From contig CANNDC010000019.1 of assembly GCA_947503265.1 (NCBI GenBank), positions 1-64,000 on the forward strand: a DNA stretch of 64,000 nt. Direction: 5' to 3'. The position numbers were made by a program, and so were the translations under genes. Source of the stretch: an uncultured Alteromonadaceae bacterium. Lineage in GTDB: Bacteria; Pseudomonadota; Gammaproteobacteria; Enterobacterales; Alteromonadaceae. This document shows positions 58,790 to 64,000 of the stretch, piece by piece (within the stretch, counting starts at the first letter, position 1; every line of letters begins with the position of its first letter). The notes below the pieces were generated by a model. The model was not told the DNA's origin. It ran no database searches and was given only the letters and a program-made list of their open reading frames with translations.

Positions 58790-61162
58790 ATGAATTTCAA
58801 TGTTCGGGCATCTTTTCGTTTTCTAGTCATAGGATCGTTAGCAACAATAGGTATTAGTGCGTGTAATCAACATTCACCGAGCTCGTCAGTCGAAAACGCG
58901 TCTGCCGAACAGCAATTATCTGCAAATACCGAGCTAGATCCATTTTCCAATGTCAATACGCTAGTTTCACTGATAGATTTCGATGACCAAAGCAAGCAAG
59001 ATTGGATTAATGAAACCTTCAGCAAAGTGGATTTAGGTGCGGAAGATGAAAATAAATTTCTGAATGTATCCTTCCTATCAAGTGCAAATTACTCAACTGT
59101 TGAAATCAAACCTGAGAATCCTTGGGATTTAACTAAATTCGATAACTACAACCTTGCTTTCGAGGTTAAGAATAATGGTCAAGATTCAGTTCATCTTTAT
59201 CTAGATGTCGTCAATACAAGTGGTAAGCATCAAAGACGTTCCATCAGTCTTGCGCAAGGGTTTGCAGGTACGGTTTACTTTCCTCTTGCTGGCAAGGAGG
59301 CTGAAACCAATGCAGGATTATGGGGAGATGCACCTCCTTGGAAAACCAAGGACACCCTGATGATTTGGCGCTCTTGGCGAAATGACAAAGACAAGTTTAA
59401 TCAAATCGCTGCGTTAAAATTTTTCACCATTGGCATTCTTAAAGACAAGTCTGTATCTATTGACGACGTTCGCATTCGAGCCAACCCACCTAGTGACCCA
59501 AACTGGATGAAAAATTTGGTCGACAAATATGGTCAAAATGCGCAACTAAAGACAGCTCTGACAGTATCTTCAGATCAAGAATTGAAAGGGCTAGCGGAAC
59601 AAGAGCTACAAGAACTTGCTGCATCAACAGGAATGGCAGACCGATCTCGATTTGGCGGTTACACAGCGGGTCCTAAGCTAGAAGCAACAGGTTTCTTTCG
59701 CACGGCAAAAGTCGATGGCAAATGGTGGATGGTGGATCCTGACGGTCACTTATTCTTTTCCCATGGTCCTGCTAATGTCCGAATGGCAAACATGACGACC
59801 ATAACAGGTGTTGACTTCGATTATCCTGCGATTAGAACACGCAGTAGTGATGAGTTGACCCCCGAAGACTCAATGGGAATAGTAAAAATTCCTGATGAAG
59901 CGAGAAAACATAAATACATCATCTCAGAATTAAGACACGGTATGTTCGAATGGTTACCCGAGTATGATGATCCTTTGGCTGACCACTACAGCTATCGACG
60001 TTCAACGCATAAAGGTCCGGTTCCACACGGGGAAACTTATAGTTTTTACCGTGCCAACCTAGAACGCAGATATGGCGAAGCTGAACCTGAATCTTATGTA
60101 AAAAAATGGCATCAAGTCACCATTGATCGCATGCATGATTGGGGTTTCACGTCGTTTGGAAACTGGGTTGATCCCGCTTTTTACGAATTGAAGCAAGTTC
60201 CCTATTTCGCCAATGGTTGGATAATAGGTGACTTCAAAACATTGTCTGGTTACAAAAACCATTGGGGCTTGATGCCAGATGCATTCGATCCCGTTTTCAA
60301 AGAACGGGCAGTTGCAACAATAAGCGCAGTTGCTGAAAAAGTTAAAGCATCTCCATGGTGCGCTGGCATTTTCATAGACAACGAAAAAAGTTGGGGTGAA
60401 CGAGAAGGCTCTGTTGAAAGGCGATATGGTGTAATTCTTGATGCCCTTTCAAAAAATGCATCTGAAAGCCCGGCTAAAAATGCTTTCTCTGACGCAATAA
60501 AAACTAAGTATGACACTATCGAAAAACTAAACGCTGCCTGGCAGACCTCAATTAAAGATTGGACAACCTTTGAATCCGGTGTGAATTTCGAGGAATTTAA
60601 CCAAACTTTGGTCACTGACCTATCAAAGTTACTTGAAATGCTGGGTGAACAATACTTCAATGTGGTTCACAACACGCTTGAAGAGTACCTACCTAACCAC
60701 CTGTACATGGGAGCTAGAATGGCTAACTGGGGAATGCCTGATGAAATTATCAAGGCCTCTTTAAAATACTCCGATGTGCTTAGTTTTAATATTTATGAAG
60801 AAGGTGTTCAAGAGCACTTTTGGAAGTTTCTGGAGGAAGTCGATTTGCCCGTTACAATTGGCGAATTCCATATTGGCACCTCGTCAGATTCTGGTCTTTG
60901 GAATCCCGGTATTGTGCACGCTGCAAATCAAAAAGACAGAGCAAAAATGTACAAAGAGTATATGCAAAGTGTTTTGAGCAAGCCTTACATGGTTGGCGCG
61001 CATTGGTTCCAATACATTGATGAGCCTATTTCAGGTCGTGCGTTTGACGGTGAAAATGCCAACATTGGTTTCGTTACTGTGACGGACATTCCATATCCCG
61101 AGTTGGTGTCTGCGGTCAAGGAAGTCACATCAACTATGTATCAAGATCGGCTTAAAAATTAG
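58790..61162 (+). CDS. GH50 beta-agarase lipoprotein
   Basis: The 790-residue protein has a lipobox (ISAC, about residue 25) and an N-terminal jelly-roll carbohydrate-binding-like domain (about 60-230). A GH50 catalytic domain follows, with WWMVDPDGHLFFSHGP, MHDWGFTSFGNW, the acid/base Glu532 in FIDNEKSWGE and the nucleophile Glu692 in TIGEFHIGTSSD. This spacing agrees with that of Aga50D from Saccharophagus. GH50 enzymes release neoagarobiose or neoagarotetraose from agarose, which the GH117 enzyme at 12045 then splits. Lipid anchoring suggests action at the outer membrane or periplasm. An agar-branch operator precedes it and a hairpin terminator follows. Confidence 0.92.
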   Translation: MNFNVRASFRFLVIGSLATIGISACNQHSPSSSVENASAEQQLSANTELDPFSNVNTLVSLIDFDDQSKQDWINETFSKVDLGAEDENKFLNVSFLSSANYSTVEIKPENPWDLTKFDNYNLAFEVKNNGQDSVHLYLDVVNTSGKHQRRSISLAQGFAGTVYFPLAGKEAETNAGLWGDAPPWKTKDTLMIWRSWRNDKDKFNQIAALKFFTIGILKDKSVSIDDVRIRANPPSDPNWMKNLVDKYGQNAQLKTALTVSSDQELKGLAEQELQELAASTGMADRSRFGGYTAGPKLEATGFFRTAKVDGKWWMVDPDGHLFFSHGPANVRMANMTTITGVDFDYPAIRTRSSDELTPEDSMGIVKIPDEARKHKYIISELRHGMFEWLPEYDDPLADHYSYRRSTHKGPVPHGETYSFYRANLERRYGEAEPESYVKKWHQVTIDRMHDWGFTSFGNWVDPAFYELKQVPYFANGWIIGDFKTLSGYKNHWGLMPDAFDPVFKERAVATISAVAEKVKASPWCAGIFIDNEKSWGEREGSVERRYGVILDALSKNASESPAKNAFSDAIKTKYDTIEKLNAAWQTSIKDWTTFESGVNFEEFNQTLVTDLSKLLEMLGEQYFNVVHNTLEEYLPNHLYMGARMANWGMPDEIIKASLKYSDVLSFNIYEEGVQEHFWKFLEEVDLPVTIGEFHIGTSSDSGLWNPGIVHAANQKDRAKMYKEYMQSVLSKPYMVGAHWFQYIDEPISGRAFDGENANIGFVTVTDIPYPELVSAVKEVTSTMYQDRLKN

Positions 61163-61168
61163 TATTAC

Positions 61169-61202
61169 TGGCCAGCCATACAAAGCTTAGTATGGCTGGC
61201 CA
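61169..61202 (+). terminator. Hairpin terminator after the agarase gene
   Basis: A 12-bp perfect stem (TGGCCAGCCATA and its complement) with a 10-nt loop, 7 bp past the stop. Only weakly T-rich sequence follows. Confidence 0.7.
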
Positions 61203-61348
61203 ACTTAATTCACCCTCATCAACTCCGTACCAAGTCGAATCCTCTAGTATCAATTATCAATAAGACCGGATTTTTGAGAGCACTTTTCTTAGAGTTGCAC
61301 TACACTCATTAGAAATAGCACAGTATGTTTTCTTTCTGGAGCAAGCTC

Positions 61349-62590
61349 ATGAAATATCTTTCGCTAGCGCTTTTGATATTGCTTGGTCAAACCGTGCTTT
61401 ATGCCCAAGATAAGGTATCGAGAGAATCACTCTTATCTGATGAGGAATCAGCCTGTTTCACCGTATTTAGCAGCAGAGCTTCAGTTGCATCGTTTCTATG
61501 TAATGCCTGTTTTGACGACATCAGCAACCGTGTTCAAGATAGTGACAAACTTAGATTGCTAAGTGAGCTCAACGCCAAGTCTTGCGGTGTTAATGAACCT
61601 TTTAAAGAAAAGAAAAAGAGCGGTTGGGCTATCTATCTTGACCAAGATTTGCTTGCTCTGGATTCACTAACTGATTTGAATAGTGACAGAAATTATACGA
61701 TGGGCTTGGGCTTCTCTCAGTCTGGTAGTGATTACAGCGAGGGTCTACTCGCTACGACGAGGAATTGGTTAGACGAGCGCATAGAACAAAGGCTTTTTTC
61801 ATCTCGTCAAATCATGGAAGTGATACATAGCCGTGAATTTGGTGTTACGGCATTTACTCCAGACAAATTAGAATTTGCTGAACCAATTCAAGGTGATCGC
61901 CCTTATGCTTCCTTGATCTATTTCTCAAATTCTAAGCTCAGAGCATATTCAAATGATACCGCACTTAAAACTAAGTTTGTTATTGGGCTACTAGGCTTAG
62001 ACATTGCGAAAGCGGTTCAACGCTATTTACATAATCAGGTTGGCGTATCAGACCAAGACCCCTTAGGCTGGGACAACCAAATTTCAGAGGGTGGAGAACC
62101 AACAGCCTTGTATTCCATCGAAAAAATGGTTTTGTGGAAGAAGAAAAAGACAAACACAGGTATTAATTGGGATATTAGTTACGCCGTTGGAGGAAACCTG
62201 GGATATTACACCGACTTATCAGCAGGATTTGATATTCGTCTTGGAAAAATAGGGACGCCCTACTACACCCATTCGGCTAATCCACTGTCGGACTACAATC
62301 ACATGAAGTGCCAGTTTTGTGGTGGTGATGACAACTATTTCTTTGCTAGTTACAGAGCGCGTTTAGTCGGCTACAACGTGTTATTACAAGGACAGTTTCG
62401 AAATAGTGTAGTGACATTCTCAGGGTCAGAAATTGAACGGCTATTGCATGAAGCAGCGCTGGGTTGGGCTTACCACTTTAAATCAAATTGGAAGCTTACT
62501 TATTCGCTGAATTATAAATCGGAAGAATATAAAGGTGTGGAATCTAGAGCGCATTGGTTTGGTGGACTTTATTTGTCTAAAAACCTTTAG
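61349..62590 (+). CDS. LpxR-family (DUF2219) outer-membrane protein, possible lipid A 3'-O-deacylase
   Basis: I choose the ATG at 61349, which has a GGAG site 7 nt upstream and opens a signal peptide (MKYLSLALLILLGQTVLYAQ); the frame also extends to 61325. The 413-residue protein has LpxR-family phrases: SDRNYTMGLGFSQSG, HSREFGVTAFTP, GDRPYASLIYFSNS, VQRYLHNQVG and PLGWDNQISEGGEP. LpxR is a 12-strand outer-membrane barrel that removes the 3'-acyloxyacyl group of lipid A. An N-terminal cysteine-containing extension of about 90 residues (CFTVFSSRAS, CNACFDD) precedes the barrel, longer than in canonical LpxR. Activity is inferred from family only. Confidence 0.8.
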   Translation: MKYLSLALLILLGQTVLYAQDKVSRESLLSDEESACFTVFSSRASVASFLCNACFDDISNRVQDSDKLRLLSELNAKSCGVNEPFKEKKKSGWAIYLDQDLLALDSLTDLNSDRNYTMGLGFSQSGSDYSEGLLATTRNWLDERIEQRLFSSRQIMEVIHSREFGVTAFTPDKLEFAEPIQGDRPYASLIYFSNSKLRAYSNDTALKTKFVIGLLGLDIAKAVQRYLHNQVGVSDQDPLGWDNQISEGGEPTALYSIEKMVLWKKKKTNTGINWDISYAVGGNLGYYTDLSAGFDIRLGKIGTPYYTHSANPLSDYNHMKCQFCGGDDNYFFASYRARLVGYNVLLQGQFRNSVVTFSGSEIERLLHEAALGWAYHFKSNWKLTYSLNYKSEEYKGVESRAHWFGGLYLSKNL

Positions 62591-62613
62591 CGAACAGATA
62601 AAGGAGATATAAC

Positions 62614-63231
62614 ATGAAGTTACAACCCGGTATCGATATATCCTGCAATGGCAGATTGGGTACTCTCGGCTTAGTGCTGAAAAAGAAGGACAGTGAGAAG
62701 TATTATTTGTTGAGTTGTTGGCATGTTATTGATGGAAATGAAGGGAGTGCAAATATAAGCATTCCCTCCTTAAGTGATCAGGTTGTTGCCACGTATCAGC
62801 GCAGTATGAATACGGCGAATGAACAAATGGACTGTGCTATTGCTGAGATAGACATGACCGTAGTACAAGATCTAACAAATCAAATTTTTGAATCAGACAA
62901 AAAAATTAAAAAAGCGTCCTATTGGCAAGACGAAATGCCGTTAGTCAAGACAGGGGCGGCGACAGGCAGAACATCAGCCAAATTGCTATACGCGTTAGAC
63001 AACTTTGGTAACCTCAATCCTGCCATCAAAATAGGCCAGCTCGATGAAGGAGAGGAACTATACTGTCAACATGGTGACTCTGGCGCTATTTGGTGTTCAT
63101 TAGCTAGCGGCAATGGAATCGCCATGCATTCAAAAGGTGGGCTGCCAGGAAACGAGGCAGCTGCGGTGCCTTTGAAGGTTATTCTGCAGTATTTTAACGC
63201 GTCAATCTTGTTGGATGATTCGACTAATTAA
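62614..63231 (+). CDS. Chymotrypsin-fold serine protease-like protein, no signal peptide
   Basis: A 205-residue protein with an AAGGAG-type ribosome-binding site. The trypsin-like triad is readable: His37 in LSCWHVID, Asp73 in QMDCAIAEID and Ser156 in QHGDSGAIW, followed by GIAMHSKGG as substrate-pocket strand. It has no export signal, so it is either cytoplasmic or released in another way. It starts 23 bp after the LpxR-like gene and is likely co-transcribed with it. The target is unknown. Its 3' end overlaps the convergent glycoside hydrolase gene by 30 bp. Confidence 0.78.
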   Translation: MKLQPGIDISCNGRLGTLGLVLKKKDSEKYYLLSCWHVIDGNEGSANISIPSLSDQVVATYQRSMNTANEQMDCAIAEIDMTVVQDLTNQIFESDKKIKKASYWQDEMPLVKTGAATGRTSAKLLYALDNFGNLNPAIKIGQLDEGEELYCQHGDSGAIWCSLASGNGIAMHSKGGLPGNEAAAVPLKVILQYFNASILLDDSTN

Positions 63232-64000
63232 AATAGCATCAGCTTTGCCTCGCCAAGGAGAAATGAATTTTTGATCTTTCTGAGTGACAGAGAAATCAGT
63301 GAATTCGCCGCTTAGGGTGTTAAACCACTGATGTTCACGTTGAACACCATCTTTTTTGGGTCTCAAATACCAGTTTCCTCGAGACATCTGATAGTTGTCT
63401 TTTGACACATAGATAAGATGAGTTTCTTCATTATTTACCAAATTATAGCCGGAGCCATTCTTGTTCGGAACGGGGGTAAAGTCTGAAAATTCGAAAACCG
63501 AAAACAACGTTGAAAGACTCTTAAAGTAATCAAACCTGGGTTTAATGAAATCTTCTGGTTGTTCGAACGGGTTATAAATAATCACGTTCCAAGCACTCGC
63601 TTGCCAATAATACGTGGTGTAAACACCGGCAAACAGAGAATGCCAATTTCGCCTAACCGAGACCTCAGGATCAACATAGTCACCAGGAAATACAAGATAA
63701 GGAGATTCTTCGTAGCCTCCATGCTCAATATTGAAAATAGGTTTTTCTGGAAAGCGTTTTCGAACATTTAACATTAAGTTATAGATATCATGTCCCCAAT
63801 CTTGGGTTGAGATGAAATCCACTTGTTCTGGGTATTTGGCACAATATTTATAGTCATGGACAGTGACCAGTCTATCGAAATAATTAATCGCTCTTAGGCG
63901 ATCAATACGGTTTTTAATATAGGCTTCATCTGCCCTTCCGTAAAAAAGTGCTTCTTTGGAAATGTCCCAAACCACATTAGGAAATGCTTGATAGCGTTTT
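63202..64000 (-). CDS. C-terminal part of a glycoside hydrolase (DUF4038/DUF5060-like), cut by the window end
   Basis: The frame is open through base 64000, so only the last roughly 266 residues are seen. FPNVVWDISKEA, the probable nucleophile glutamate in PIFNIEHGGYEE, SLFAGVYTTYYWQAS and a C-terminal beta-sandwich (GNWYLRPKKDG, then WFNTLSGEFTD) fit clan-A glycoside hydrolases with DUF4038/DUF5060 and putative collagen-binding-like C-terminal domains. Such enzymes act on plant and algal polysaccharides. The family and exact substrate cannot be given without the N-terminal half. A GTG at 63975 should not be taken as the start. Confidence 0.75.
   Translation of the reverse strand, partial: KRYQAFPNVVWDISKEALFYGRADEAYIKNRIDRLRAINYFDRLVTVHDYKYCAKYPEQVDFISTQDWGHDIYNLMLNVRKRFPEKPIFNIEHGGYEESPYLVFPGDYVDPEVSVRRNWHSLFAGVYTTYYWQASAWNVIIYNPFEQPEDFIKPRFDYFKSLSTLFSVFEFSDFTPVPNKNGSGYNLVNNEETHLIYVSKDNYQMSRGNWYLRPKKDGVQREHQWFNTLSGEFTDFSVTQKDQKFISPWRGKADAILISRIIQQD

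Overview
The window looks like a chromosomal segment of a marine, red-algae-degrading gammaproteobacterium of the Alteromonadales; a Paraglaciecola/Alteromonas-type organism is my best guess. The reasons are moderate-to-low GC, large TonB-dependent receptors, GntR-family control, a GlyGly-CTERM tail, and SapC/tryptophan-halogenase genes beside a receptor. No species was confirmed by search. No tRNA, rRNA, CRISPR array, insertion sequence or origin was seen.

Most of the window is a large polysaccharide utilization region for red-algal galactans. Left block (about 4-22.3 kb, minus strand): uptake of agar-type sugars and catabolism of 3,6-anhydro-L-galactose. It holds a TonB receptor, a GH117 anhydrogalactosidase and an MFS sugar porter. 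An operon encodes an anhydrogalactose dehydrogenase, an enolase-superfamily cycloisomerase and two oxidoreductases; KDG kinase and KDPG aldolase complete the route to pyruvate and glyceraldehyde-3-phosphate. A divergent GntR regulator sits at the operon head. An octaheme cytochrome/TPR protein, a tryptophan-halogenase-like flavoenzyme, a small membrane protein and SapC flank it on the left.

Middle (22.3-27.8 kb): a membrane protein, a secreted sulfatase fused to a YHYH domain, a small hypothetical protein, and housekeeping glnK-amtB.

Right block (27.8-55 kb): a kappa-carrageenan/furcellaran-type system. It holds two S1 sulfatases, a GH16 enzyme resembling kappa-carrageenase, a GH127 enzyme, a GH42/GH167-like beta-galactosidase with a GlyGly-CTERM tail, a second large TonB receptor with a Big2 lipoprotein partner, an aldehyde dehydrogenase, a mandelate-racemase-family enzyme, DgoK and DgoA homologues, a second MFS porter and three FadR-type GntR regulators. 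The chemistry fits 3,6-anhydro-D-galactose catabolism through 2-keto-3-deoxy-D-galactonate.

Right edge (55-64 kb): a secreted SMP-30-like protein, a TetR regulator facing a peroxiredoxin/NTF2/membrane operon, an 8-bp tandem repeat tract, a GH50 agarase lipoprotein, an LpxR-like outer-membrane enzyme, a chymotrypsin-fold protease and the C-terminal part of a glycoside hydrolase cut by the window end.

The most notable result is two families of palindromic sites that divide the locus. Sites of the form ATTGTTAACAAT lie before the agar-branch genes, including the GH50 agarase. Sites of the form AAACATATKATGTTT lie before the carrageenan-branch genes. Both types occur together upstream of one GntR regulator (29743-30486), which could join the two regulons. 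The regulator-to-site assignments are inference.
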